A stretch of 17,558 bases of DNA from JBDRGC01 sp043818215 (GCA_043818215.1 JBDRGC010000145.1:1-17558); one strand, 5' to 3'. Shown: positions 1-7,310, counted from the first letter of the stretch. Notes: generated by a model not told the origin, from the sequence alone. Numbers and translations are program-made.

Positions 1-67
1 GCGAGTCGGCGAGTCAGCGAGTCGGCGAGTCATCGGTCGCCGGTCGTCGGTCATCGGTCATCGGTCG
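1..67. repeat. Degenerate 7-8 bp tandem repeat array
   Basis: The window opens with four 8-bp units of the type GCGAGTCG/GCGAGTCA, then changes at about position 32 to 7-bp units of the type TCGGTCA/TCGGTCG. The units vary mainly at one or two positions while a GTC core is kept. No gene is seen in it. The array resumes, with a related GGTCGGC unit, at 173-236 on the other side of a palindromic element. The left end is cut by the window edge. Confidence 0.85.
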
Positions 68-92
68 GCTGCTAAAGCATGTTGCAGCACAC

Positions 93-172
93 CCCGAACC
101 TGTTTTAACAGGTTTCTCGTAGCAGCATCGAACACCTGCACTTGCGTTTAGGTGCAAGTGTTCATTCGATGT
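93..172. repeat. 80-bp dispersed palindromic element, copy 1
   Basis: The segment is nearly identical to 11684-11763. It has two hairpins: a 6-bp stem CCTGTT/AACAGG, and a longer stem in which CATCGAACAC pairs, with bulges, with GTGTT...TTCGATG around the core CACTTGC (139-145) and GCAAGTG (154-160). The two copies differ only in the first hairpin, where the other copy has CCTGCT/AGCAGG, so both sides of the stem changed together. The same core with another loop occurs inverted at 8652-8673. It lies in the glpX leader between two tandem arrays. Confidence 0.9.
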
Positions 173-236
173 CGGTCAGCGGTCGGTGGTCGGCAGTCAG
201 CGGTCGGCGGTCAGTGGTCGACGGTCGACCGTCGCC
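173..236. repeat. Heptamer tandem repeat array (GGTCGGC-like)
   Basis: About nine consecutive 7-bp units (GGTCAGC, GGTCGGT, GGTCGGC, AGTCAGC, GGTCGAC and similar) fill the DNA directly upstream of the glpX ribosome binding site at 243-248. The unit is the same class as in 32-67 and in the in-frame array inside mutS2. No promoter could be recognised in it. Confidence 0.85.
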
Positions 237-254
237 AAGTACAGAGGTAAAAAC

Positions 255-1226
255 ATGAGCGAACACATCTCCCCCAATTTAGGTCTCGACCTGGTGCGCG
301 TCACCGAGGCTGCCGCCCTGGCTGCCGGACGATGGATGGGCTTGGGCAGGCCCAATGAAGCACACCATTTTGCAGCCAGAGCGATGGCTAAAGTTTTAAA
401 TACTCTAGACATAGATGGATATATTGTGGTTGGCGAAGAAGGCAAATTGGGGCTTCACTCCCCGCTAGATAGTGGACTGAAAGTGGGTACTGGCAACGGA
501 CTGCCCATGGACGTGGTGGCAGACCCCATTGACGGAACCAAGCTGCTGGCCCTGGGACGCCCAGATGCAATTGCCGTCGCAGGTTTAGCGCCGCGGGGTG
601 CAATGTGGCAGCCATCCCCGGCAGTGTACATGGAAAAAATCATTGTAGATTATCAGGTTGCAGATGCCTTGGTGCTCGAATGTATGGATGCCCCTGCCCC
701 CTGGACATTGGCGCTGGTGGCGCGTGTCAAAAAGAAAAAAGTAAGCGATCTGGTCGTGTTTATCCTCGACCGCCCCCGCCACAAAGACCTTATCGACGAA
801 ATCCGAGCTGCCGGAGCCAGAATTATATTGCGTGAACAAGGCGACATCGCCGGCGCCCTGATGGTTGCCGTCAACGACGTTAATGTAGATATTCTAATGG
901 GGGTTGGGGGGGTTTCGGAAGGCGTGATGTCAGCTTGCGCAGTCAAATCCCTGGGTGGCGCCATGTTAGGACGACTGGCCCCACAAAGCGATGCAGAGCG
1001 CGCCGCGGTAGAAGCCGCGGGGTTGGATACTCGCCAAATCCTGACCTGTGATGAATTAGTTTCGGGGGAAGATATTTATTTCGCTGCCACCGGCATCACC
1101 GATGGCGTGCTGCTTTCCGGCCTGCGCTACCACGGTAATATGGCAGAAACCGAGTCAATGGTGATCCGCTGCAAAACCGGCACCCGGCGGATCATCCACG
1201 CCGAGCATTTGGTGGGGGAGGAGTGA
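255..1226 (+). CDS. glpX: Class II fructose-1,6-bisphosphatase (GlpX family), divergent
   Basis: The 323-residue product should hydrolyse fructose-1,6-bisphosphate to fructose-6-phosphate in gluconeogenesis, in the cytosol. Family marks are the metal-binding DPIDGT at residues 90-95, YMEKIIV further on, and MGVGGVSEGV, which matches the Glu-containing GGAPEGV of E. coli GlpX. The length fits the family. The start at 255 was chosen over an in-frame ATG at 186 because AGAGGT lies 6 bases upstream and the earlier start would translate the heptamer array. Oddities: by alignment from memory, the metal ligand Asp33 of E. coli GlpX appears as His37 (GRPNEAHH in place of the GRGDK...AD segment), and the GEGEIDEAPM loop is replaced by GEEGKLGLHSP, losing the Asp61 equivalent. 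The fold assignment is secure; the exact activity is less so. It stands alone, convergent with the next gene. Confidence 0.87.
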   Translation: MSEHISPNLGLDLVRVTEAAALAAGRWMGLGRPNEAHHFAARAMAKVLNTLDIDGYIVVGEEGKLGLHSPLDSGLKVGTGNGLPMDVVADPIDGTKLLALGRPDAIAVAGLAPRGAMWQPSPAVYMEKIIVDYQVADALVLECMDAPAPWTLALVARVKKKKVSDLVVFILDRPRHKDLIDEIRAAGARIILREQGDIAGALMVAVNDVNVDILMGVGGVSEGVMSACAVKSLGGAMLGRLAPQSDAERAAVEAAGLDTRQILTCDELVSGEDIYFAATGITDGVLLSGLRYHGNMAETESMVIRCKTGTRRIIHAEHLVGEE

Positions 1227-1276
1227 GGCGTGAAATGTGAAACGGGAGGAGTGATGCGTAGCAAGTGGCGTCTTTA

Positions 1277-2740
1277 TTACTCGCCATCCGCCATCCGCCA
1301 CCCGCTACTCGCCACTCGCCACTCACTCATCCTCACCACTTTCCCCTCTACTCTGGCCTCATCCGCCGCGAAAGCCATCAGGTGGCTTTCCAAAGATTGG
1401 CGGGCTGTGGTCAGGTGCGACGTCAGGTGCGACGCACTTCGAAAGTGCGTCGCACCTGACGGCGCACCTTCTTTCCACAGAGCTTGCACAAAACTGTCCA
1501 TTAATCTCTCGTCACCGCCGCCGTGACCTGATTTGTTGAGCGCGCTGGTATCGTAGCGTGTGCGGCGGTCGCTGTGATGCTTGTCAACTTCGATCCACGA
1601 ACCGCCGTGACCGAAATGAGCTTGCAGCGTGGCGTGCGAGCCTTCGATGCGGGTGGTGCGCCCCTCCAAATGGGAATGCCCGTGCATACTCAGCGTGACC
1701 GAGACGCCGCTCTCGAATTGCATTGCAACCACTTGATGATCTACCACATCATTGTCGCAGCGGTAGACACAGCGACCGTAGGGGCCATCTTTTAGGGCCG
1801 CCAGCAAATTCTCACGGGTGGGGTCACTGGCAACCACAGAGACAGGCCATTCCTTGTAATCGCTCATCTGCCGCAGGGATGGGATGGCTGCGCTCAACGC
1901 TTTCACCAGCCCGGGGGCACGTTGCTGGGTTTTGGCCGCGCACCGGGGGAAGCCTTTTGCCGTCTCCGCGAAGCCGCGCCACAGGGGCAGCAAATCTACG
2001 TAAATGAAGGGGGCATAATAAGGGCAGGTATCCGCGGCGGGGCAGCCATCCAGACAATACTGCGGGGCACCATCCGGGGCGTTTTCGGGGCGGTAATGCA
2101 GCAAACCCCCCACACTGCTCAAATGCTCGCAGCGGCTATCCAGCAGCCAGATCAGAATATCGAGATCGTGGCAACATTTGGCGAGAATCATCGGGGCGCT
2201 CTCGGCACGATTGCGCCAGTTGCCACGCACGAAGCTGTGCGCCATGTGCCACCAGGAGACGTTTTCGCGGTGAGACACGTTCACGATTTGACCGAGGATG
2301 CCTGATTGGATGATCTCACGCATCTTTTCGAAGTGAGGCGTGAAACGTAAAACGTGACAGATATGAAGTTGGCGCCCGGTTGCTTCGGCGGTGGCGACCA
2401 GTTGGCGGCACTCATTGGCGGTTGGCGCCATGGGCTTTTCCAGCAATACATCATATCCGGCGCGTAGGGCGGATAGGGCCGGCGCGGTGTGCTGCTGATC
2501 CTGAGTGCAGACCAAAGCGGCCTGTCCCATTGTCGGACGGTCGAGCAGATGTTCCCAGGTTTCGAATTGGTTTTCGGGGGGAATCCCATGTTGAGCAGCA
2601 AAGCGCCCCCGCCGCCCGGGGTTAGGCTCGGCGACGGCCACGAACTGGATTTGATCGGAATGGCGCAGGGCGTAGGCCCCGTAAACGTCAGCGCCGCGCT
2701 GGCCTGCACCGATGAGGATGGCTTGGATGATTTCACTCAT
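1277..2740 (-). CDS. Gfo/Idh/MocA family NAD(P)-dependent oxidoreductase
   Basis: The product has 487 residues. The Rossmann motif GAGQRG is at residues 11-16 and the EKP motif with the catalytic Lys is at 101-103, in LLEKPMAPT. HDLD at 191-194 carries the His/Asp pair usual in this family. A Cys-rich loop (CLDGCPAADTCPYY, 229-242) and GPYGRCVYRCDNDVVDHQ (319-336) mark the subgroup with two extra Cys clusters. Substrate is unknown, probably a sugar or cyclitol derivative. GGAG lies 7 bases upstream of the ATG. The protein is longer than the roughly 330-440 residues usual for the family. Two extensions explain this: about 17 residues (428-444) encoded by a perfect palindrome at 1422-1460, just before the conserved RQSLESHLMAFAADEA helix, and a heptamer-encoded tail after residue 470. 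It is transcribed away from the AT-rich gene pair upstream. Confidence 0.9.
   Translation of the reverse strand: MSEIIQAILIGAGQRGADVYGAYALRHSDQIQFVAVAEPNPGRRGRFAAQHGIPPENQFETWEHLLDRPTMGQAALVCTQDQQHTAPALSALRAGYDVLLEKPMAPTANECRQLVATAEATGRQLHICHVLRFTPHFEKMREIIQSGILGQIVNVSHRENVSWWHMAHSFVRGNWRNRAESAPMILAKCCHDLDILIWLLDSRCEHLSSVGGLLHYRPENAPDGAPQYCLDGCPAADTCPYYAPFIYVDLLPLWRGFAETAKGFPRCAAKTQQRAPGLVKALSAAIPSLRQMSDYKEWPVSVVASDPTRENLLAALKDGPYGRCVYRCDNDVVDHQVVAMQFESGVSVTLSMHGHSHLEGRTTRIEGSHATLQAHFGHGGSWIEVDKHHSDRRTRYDTSALNKSGHGGGDERLMDSFVQALWKEGAPSGATHFRSASHLTSHLTTARQSLESHLMAFAADEARVEGKVVRMSEWRVASSGWRMADGE
1280..1333. repeat. Heptamer array (CGCCATC/CGCCACT) forming a protein C-terminus
   Basis: About seven 7-bp units (CGCCATC, CGCCACC, CGCTACT, CGCCACT, CACTCAT) run through the last codons of the oxidoreductase gene on the minus strand. 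They encode the tail MSEWRVASSGWRMADGE, which has no counterpart in typical family members. The stop codon lies at the outer edge of the array. This suggests that the reading frame was extended into intergenic repeat DNA. Confidence 0.8.
1422..1460. repeat. Perfect 18-bp-arm palindrome inside a coding region
   Basis: Arms of 18 bp (GTCAGGTGCGACGCACTT and its exact complement) are separated by CGA. An extra direct half-copy of TCAGGTGCGAC lies just before it at 1411-1421. It is translated in frame on the minus strand as part of SGATHFRSASHLTSHLT in the oxidoreductase, at a place where relatives go straight from a Gly/Pro loop to the RQSLESHL helix. It keeps the frame and carries no stop. Confidence 0.93.
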
Positions 2741-2855
2741 TTATACTCTCCAACAATTAGGACACGGATTTATAAGATTTTACCCAAAGGGCAGGCTGTC
2801 GCGGATACAAACGGGCGTATACAGAAGTTGGGGGAGTATAGTAAAGCACCTGTTT

Positions 2856-2910
2856 CACGGATTGCACAGATAAAAGGTATTAAAAATCAGTGAAATCGGT
2901 GAAATCCGTG
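2856..2910. repeat. Inverted 9-mer repeat (AATCCGTGA type)
   Basis: CACGGATT at 2856-2863 pairs with AATCCGTG at 2903-2910. The right side contains three 9-bp units, AATCAGTGA, AATCGGTGA and AATCCGTGG. The right arm overlaps the 3' end of the next minus-strand gene and encodes its tail HGFHRFH and stop. A sister element with the same unit is at 16541-16611. The remaining DNA from 2741 to 2855 shows no gene. Confidence 0.8.
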
Positions 2911-3438
2911 GTTATGTAGGTCTGGAACGCCGCTCCCCCCCCAACTAATAGATGCGCCCATATCACTATCCTCAAGAATCAATGACATAATCTCATCTGA
3001 ATTTGTTAAAGTTCCTTTACCGGCTTTTCTAAAATCAATAAAGGTTTCTTTCATATTAACTGTCACTCCGTTTTTATCGGTAAAAGTTTCAGGAATACAC
3101 TTAAAATATACTTGATCCGGTATAACTATTTCATATTCTTTATCAGCTACCAATATTGTCATCTTGTCATCCGACCACTCACCAACCACTCCTCTAACTT
3201 GAGCTTTATCTGAAAATACACTTTCTGTTTCCTGATTCTTCCCTAAAGGTGCAATGTATTTTGATGGATCATAAGACTTTCTATCCGGCAACTCCCTACT
3301 TGGAATAAACTGCTTTTCTGAACTTACCGGCTTCTCGAATTCTTGTCTTTGCAAAAATAATCTATACCCTAAATACCCAATTACCCCCACTAATAAAAAC
3401 ATCAATATCAAAACACCACTTAACTGCTTTTTACTCAT
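2887..3438 (-). CDS. Membrane-anchored protein of unknown function
   Basis: The 183-residue product is not recognised. It starts MSKKQLSG, followed by one hydrophobic segment at about residues 8-27 (VLILMFLLVGVIGYLGYRLF) and a soluble, extracytoplasmic part. The soluble part includes VRGVVGEWSDDKMTILVADKEYEIVIPDQVYFKC, which reads like a small beta-rich domain. The C-terminal residues HGFHRFH come from a 9-mer intergenic repeat, so the native end was probably slightly shorter. No clear Shine-Dalgarno precedes the ATG at 3438. It lies 51 bp downstream of the lipoprotein gene on the same strand and may be co-transcribed. Both genes are markedly AT-rich against the GC-rich mutS2 and oxidoreductase genes, which may indicate transfer. 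Confidence 0.72.
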   Translation of the reverse strand: MSKKQLSGVLILMFLLVGVIGYLGYRLFLQRQEFEKPVSSEKQFIPSRELPDRKSYDPSKYIAPLGKNQETESVFSDKAQVRGVVGEWSDDKMTILVADKEYEIVIPDQVYFKCIPETFTDKNGVTVNMKETFIDFRKAGKGTLTNSDEIMSLILEDSDMGASISWGGSGVPDLHNHGFHRFH

Positions 3439-3489
3439 TAAACCAATATATCATCAAAACTACCTATTTCACAACCAATATTTATATAA

Positions 3490-4566
3490 TTAATCTTTAG
3501 TCATTACCCCTATGTAAGATAGATATAATCCATCATCAACGACCCACTCTCTCTGTAAAATAAATTTTTCAAAATCAATCCAATTACTATGAATACGGTT
3601 ATTACTAGGACCATATACATTAGGTGGCCCGAGTTTATCTGGATTATCCGTAAAATACTCTACATAACTACCAGATTGACCTATCAATTTCTCCATATTG
3701 TCAGGAATAACCCAATTTTCACACCACGCCCCATCTTTTAAAAATCTAAAAATTATTTGAGGAAAAACTGGGTTACCAACATTCTCTTGAACCCATTCTT
3801 CTAAATCACTCTGAGAATGAATCTTAATCTGATCTCGATTCTCATATAGTTGATCCACCAACACAGACAATTCCCAAGCCCCACTTATTTCATTAGACAA
3901 CATAGCACTAGTAACAAAACCTTTTTCTGGATGCAGTAACAAAACCTGATAAGTCCAACCTTCACCCATATTACTAGATAGTTGGACTTTATCTGCACCT
4001 AACATTATAAACTGCTTTTGCCAACCAAGTGGAATTGCCTCAATATCTAAACCAGAATATGCAACTTTCGATGTATATAAAGGATTATTATCAATAAAAT
4101 CCTTGGCCGCTTCTTCCAAGCTGGCATAGCCGGTCTTTTCTAAAAATGCGTCAATAATCGGTTGTTGAAAAGCCGGATCAAAACCGCTTTCAAAAAGAAC
4201 CGGTTCAGGTGTTGGAATTACTTCTTCCTGAAAATCCACCTCCTCCTCACTCGCCACCACCACCCAGCACCCGCTCTCGTCCAGCACAAAGGCTGGCGCG
4301 AACTGGGCATTATACAGAGTTTGATCTTCCGGGTTATACGTCAGTTCACCATCATATTCTGGTGTGGCCGGGATAGCGGTAGCGGTCGCTGTGGGGGTGG
4401 TCGTTGGGGTGGAGGTGGGGTTAGCGGTGGGGGTGGGGTTAGCGGTGGGGGTGGCGGTCAGCGCAATGGGGGTGAGCGTCGGGTCAATTGCCGCGGCTGG
4501 CGCGCAGGCCGCCAGGGTCAGGGCGGTGATGATGAGTACTAAATGGGGAATGTTTTTTGTAGACAT
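3490..4566 (-). CDS. Secreted lipoprotein with Thr/Pro linker, unknown function
   Basis: The 358-residue product begins with a lipoprotein signal peptide ending in the lipobox LTLAAC (Cys21). A low-complexity Thr/Pro/Ala linker follows to about residue 70, as is usual in surface lipoproteins of this group. AGGAG sits 7 bases before the ATG. Residues 70-120 hold a YDGELTYNPEDQTLYNAQFAPAF-like stretch and one Cys. The rest, from about residue 125, is an unrecognised domain with SLEEAAKDFIDNN and GEGWTYQVLLLHPEKGF. Base composition changes inside the gene: the linker-coding part (4200-4566) is GC-rich, while the distal domain (3490-4200) is AT-rich like the gene downstream. This suggests that a foreign domain was joined to a resident lipoprotein leader. 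Function is not inferred. Confidence 0.78.
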   Translation of the reverse strand: MSTKNIPHLVLIITALTLAACAPAAAIDPTLTPIALTATPTANPTPTANPTSTPTTTPTATATAIPATPEYDGELTYNPEDQTLYNAQFAPAFVLDESGCWVVVASEEEVDFQEEVIPTPEPVLFESGFDPAFQQPIIDAFLEKTGYASLEEAAKDFIDNNPLYTSKVAYSGLDIEAIPLGWQKQFIMLGADKVQLSSNMGEGWTYQVLLLHPEKGFVTSAMLSNEISGAWELSVLVDQLYENRDQIKIHSQSDLEEWVQENVGNPVFPQIIFRFLKDGAWCENWVIPDNMEKLIGQSGSYVEYFTDNPDKLGPPNVYGPSNNRIHSNWIDFEKFILQREWVVDDGLYLSYIGVMTKD

Positions 4567-4641
4567 GGGTTTCTCCTGTGCTACGCGTTAGGCAAAGCTG
4601 TTCAGTTCTGGAAATTATGAGTCTGTTTCATCTCGGCTTCC

Positions 4642-4749
4642 GGCGACTGTAAGTCGCAGCAACAGAAGCACGAAGCCTGCCTGCGCAGGCTGGATAGCAG
4701 TCCACGAAGGTGGACTTTGTGCATTTCGTTGCTGCGACTTACAGTCGCC
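4642..4749. repeat. 108-bp cloverleaf-like palindromic element
   Basis: Perfect 22-bp inverted arms lie at 4642-4663 and 4728-4749 (beginning GGCGACTGTAAGTCGC and ending with its complement). Inside them GCAC and GTGC can extend the stem, and two further hairpins form: CCTGCGCAGG (about 4680-4689) and GTCCAC-GAAG-GTGGAC (4700-4715). The layout is a stem with a multi-branch junction. It lies between mutS2 and the upstream boundary of the lipoprotein gene, both read on the minus strand. From memory, similar elements are frequent in Chloroflexota and some cyanobacterial genomes. It is not a tRNA: no acceptor or anticodon features fit. Confidence 0.9.
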
Positions 4750-4759
4750 CCGCCGCCCG

Positions 4760-7201
4760 TCAGCCTCTCAACTGCGCCACCGTGACCCCCTCACCGCCCT
4801 CATTGTGCTTGCCGCCCTCGAAGGACTCGACGTGTGGATGCTCACTTAATGCCTCGCGCACTACCAGCCGCAGTTTCCCCGTCCCCTTGCCATGAATTAT
4901 CCGCACCCACGGCAGCCCGGCCAGATAAGCGCGTTCCAGATAGCTGTCGAGGGTGTCGAGGGAGTCATCGGCGCGTTGGCCGCGCAGGTCTAGCTCGATG
5001 CCGGGGGACTCTGCCCGACGGAGGACGGAGGACCGAGGACCGGCCGTTGTTTGTGCTTCACCATCCGTCTTCGGTCTTCGGTCTCCGGTCGCCTCTTCGC
5101 CCCCGCCCACCAGCACAAGCTCCGCCAACCGCGCCCGCACCCGCAGCACGCCAATCTGCACCTCGGCCTCGTTTTCGCCCAGGGCAGTGACCACACCCTC
5201 GTTCCCCAGGGTACGCAGACGCACTTTGGAACCCAGGCGGATCGGCCCCTGGATGGCAACCACGTCAGGCAGGCGCCGCTCGACCGGCTCCTCGACCTTG
5301 GCTTCCAACTCTTCGATTTTCTCTTCGAGCGGCTCGAGGGCTTCCACGGGCTGGCGGTGACGTTTAAGATCACTGCGCAGATTGCTGAATTCATCCCGCA
5401 AGGCTGCGACCTCAGCAGCGGCATCCAGCCGGGTTTCTTCGAGCAGTTCCAGGCGCTCGTCCTCGAGATTGTCGAGGCGGGCCGCCAACTCTGTGCGGAT
5501 GGTTTCGGCCTCGCGGCGGGACTCATCGGCAGTTTGCCGGGCGGCGCGGGCCATATCACGCTGGCGATGGATCTCGTCGAGCAGGTCATCGGCGCGCAGG
5601 TCGGTAGGGCTGATATCTGCCCGGGCTGCGGAGACGATCTCGTCTGGCAGCCCCAGCCGCTCGGCGATAGCCAGGGCATTCGACCGCCCCGGCAGGCCAA
5701 TGGTCAGGTGGAAGGTGGGCTGCAAGGACTCAAGATCGAATTCCACGCTGGCATTGACCACCCCCGCAGTGGTGTGGGCATAGGCTTTCAACTCGGGGTG
5801 GTGGGTAGTTACCAGGGTGGTGATGCCGCGTTCCAGCAGGTGGGTCATTAGCGCACGCGCCAGGGCGGCTCCCTCTTGCGGATCGGTGCCGGCGCCCAAC
5901 TCGTCGAGAATGACCAGCGATTGGCGGTCGGCCTTTGCGAGGATGTGGATGATATTGGTGATATGCCCCGAAAAAGTAGAAAGCGATTGCTCGATGGATT
6001 GCTCGTCCCCGATGTCGGCGTAGATGTTTTGGAACAGGCTGATCTCGGAGCCGCTTTGGGCAGGGATGTGCAGCCCCGATTGGGCCATCAGCGCCAGCAG
6101 CCCGACGGTTTTGAGGGTGACGGTCTTGCCGCCGGTGTTAGGGCCGGTGATTATCAGGGCATAAGTCTGGGGATCGAGTTCCATGTCGATGGGCACGACA
6201 GTTCCCGGGGGCAGGAGGGGGTGGCGGGCCTCCCGGAGTTGAATCGTCACCCCGGGGTGGCGCGCCCCGCCTGAAAGACCTCCGATGTCTCTGGAGACCT
6301 CGGAGGTCTCGCGGAAAGGTAGCAGCGTCGGCTCGGTGGCGTTCAAATCTTCGGCGTACCTGGCACGGGCGAAGGCTAGGTCTAAATCAGCCAGCGCATC
6401 CACCATCTCATGCAAAATATCGGCATGTTCCCCCACGAGTAGGGAGAGTTCGGCCAGCACCCGGCGGACTTCGTCGCGTTCGGCCAGCAGGAGTTCGCGG
6501 TAAGCGTTGTTGAGTTCCACCACGGCCAACGGCTCGACGAAGAGCGTGGCCCCAGAGGAAGATTGATCGTGGATGACGGCTTTGACCTTGCCTTTGAAAT
6601 CGGCTCGCAAGGGGATGACGTAGCGTCCATCGCGCTGGGTGATCAGATTGTCCTGCAGGTACGGGGCGATGGAGGGATTGGTGAGCATACCCTGCATCCG
6701 GCTGAGCAGGCGGTCGTGCTGGATGCGCAGATCACGGCGGATGGCTGCCAGCTTGTCGGATGCGCTATCTAGAACTTCGCCGCGCTCGGAGAGGGTGCGG
6801 GTGATGGCGTCCACTAATCCGAGGGGAGGCGGCAGGCGCAGGGCAATCTCAGCGATATGGGGAAAGTGGTCGCCCTGTTTTTCGAAAATCCGCCGCATGC
6901 TCCGGGATGCAACGAGCGTGGATTTGATATCGAGGAACTGGTTTGGTTCGAGCACAATATGGCGGGCAGCCGCCTGGGCGTACGCGCGCACGTCGCGGGC
7001 GCCGCCGATGGTGGTCTCGGGCCGGATGCTGAGCAATTGGAAGGCTTCTGCTGTCTCGGATTGCCGCCGCCGGGCCTCGTGGATATCCGTGGTGGGCTGT
7101 AAGGCGCTGGCTCTCTCTGCCGAGGCGTTGAAGGCGCAATAGCCTGCCAGGCGTGCGAGGATTTTGGGGTATTCGAGGGTGGTGAGGGTTTTTGAGTGCA
7201 T
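4760..7201 (-). CDS. mutS2: MutS2 family ATPase/endonuclease
   Basis: The 813-residue protein is full length for MutS2 (about 780-800). The N-terminal clamp and lever region includes YVIPLRADFKGKVKAVIHDQSSSG at about 195-217. Walker A is GPNTGGKT at 353-360 and Walker B is LVILDELGAG at 429-438. A long charged coiled coil spans about 535-640, a KOW-like segment about 650-698, and a C-terminal Smr domain 735-813 with LDLRG (737-741) and HGKGTGKLR (770-778). The family suppresses homologous recombination or rescues stalled ribosomes, depending on species. Two insertions are unusual: about 20 residues at 296-318 encoded by a palindrome, and about 30 residues at 700-733 encoded by heptamer repeats. 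Both keep the frame and lie at domain borders. No Shine-Dalgarno is seen: the 7206-7310 repeat array starts within a few bases of the ATG. Confidence 0.96.
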   Translation of the reverse strand: MHSKTLTTLEYPKILARLAGYCAFNASAERASALQPTTDIHEARRRQSETAEAFQLLSIRPETTIGGARDVRAYAQAAARHIVLEPNQFLDIKSTLVASRSMRRIFEKQGDHFPHIAEIALRLPPPLGLVDAITRTLSERGEVLDSASDKLAAIRRDLRIQHDRLLSRMQGMLTNPSIAPYLQDNLITQRDGRYVIPLRADFKGKVKAVIHDQSSSGATLFVEPLAVVELNNAYRELLLAERDEVRRVLAELSLLVGEHADILHEMVDALADLDLAFARARYAEDLNATEPTLLPFRETSEVSRDIGGLSGGARHPGVTIQLREARHPLLPPGTVVPIDMELDPQTYALIITGPNTGGKTVTLKTVGLLALMAQSGLHIPAQSGSEISLFQNIYADIGDEQSIEQSLSTFSGHITNIIHILAKADRQSLVILDELGAGTDPQEGAALARALMTHLLERGITTLVTTHHPELKAYAHTTAGVVNASVEFDLESLQPTFHLTIGLPGRSNALAIAERLGLPDEIVSAARADISPTDLRADDLLDEIHRQRDMARAARQTADESRREAETIRTELAARLDNLEDERLELLEETRLDAAAEVAALRDEFSNLRSDLKRHRQPVEALEPLEEKIEELEAKVEEPVERRLPDVVAIQGPIRLGSKVRLRTLGNEGVVTALGENEAEVQIGVLRVRARLAELVLVGGGEEATGDRRPKTDGEAQTTAGPRSSVLRRAESPGIELDLRGQRADDSLDTLDSYLERAYLAGLPWVRIIHGKGTGKLRLVVREALSEHPHVESFEGGKHNEGGEGVTVAQLRG
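5021..5094. repeat. In-frame heptamer repeats in the mutS2 linker
   Basis: Units GGACGGA, GGACCGA and GGACCGG at the left and CCGTCTT, CGGTCTT and CGGTCTC at the right form a loose inverted pair. They are translated on the minus strand as part of ATGDRRPKTDGEAQTTAGPR and SSVLRRAESPG, between the KOW-like segment and the Smr domain. The unit resembles the intergenic array at 1-67. A flexible, low-complexity linker would tolerate such an insert. Confidence 0.82.
6276..6310. repeat. Nested palindrome inside mutS2
   Basis: AGACCTCCGA (6276-6285) and TCGGAGGTCT (6300-6309) form perfect 10-bp arms. Inside them GTCTC-TG-GAGAC (6287-6298) is a second palindrome, and GAGACCTC-G-GAGGTCTC (6294-6310) is a third that overlaps the right arm. 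It is translated in frame as SEVSRDIGGLSG, directly before the conserved REARHPLLPP motif of MutS2. Confidence 0.9.
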
Positions 7202-7205
7202 GGGG

Positions 7206-7310
7206 ATTGGTAGGTTGGTAGGTTGGTATATTGGCAGGTTGGTAGGTTGGTATATTGGTAGGTAGGTAGGTTGGTAGGTAGGTTGGTAGGTTGGTAGATT
7301 GGTAAGTTAG
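7206..7310. repeat. Octamer array (TTGGTAGG)n upstream of mutS2
   Basis: About thirteen imperfect units of TTGGTAGG occur, with variants TTGGTATA, TTGGCAGG and slipped GGTAGGTA units. The array occupies the whole leader of mutS2, ending within a few bases of its ATG. No spacers or conserved longer repeat are present, so it is not a CRISPR array. Confidence 0.92.

Noticed and set aside
2333..2357. Heptamer-like GCGTGAA/ACGTAAA/ACGTGAC units inside the oxidoreductase gene
   Set aside because: They encode the conserved CHVLRFTPHF segment, so the resemblance to a repeat is probably coincidental.
4642..4749. tRNA-like gene
   Set aside because: The fold is branched but lacks the acceptor, anticodon and T-loop features of a tRNA.
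5051..5851. Long open frame on the + strand inside mutS2
   Set aside because: It is antisense to conserved MutS2 sequence and starts within heptamer repeats; no protein pattern is seen.
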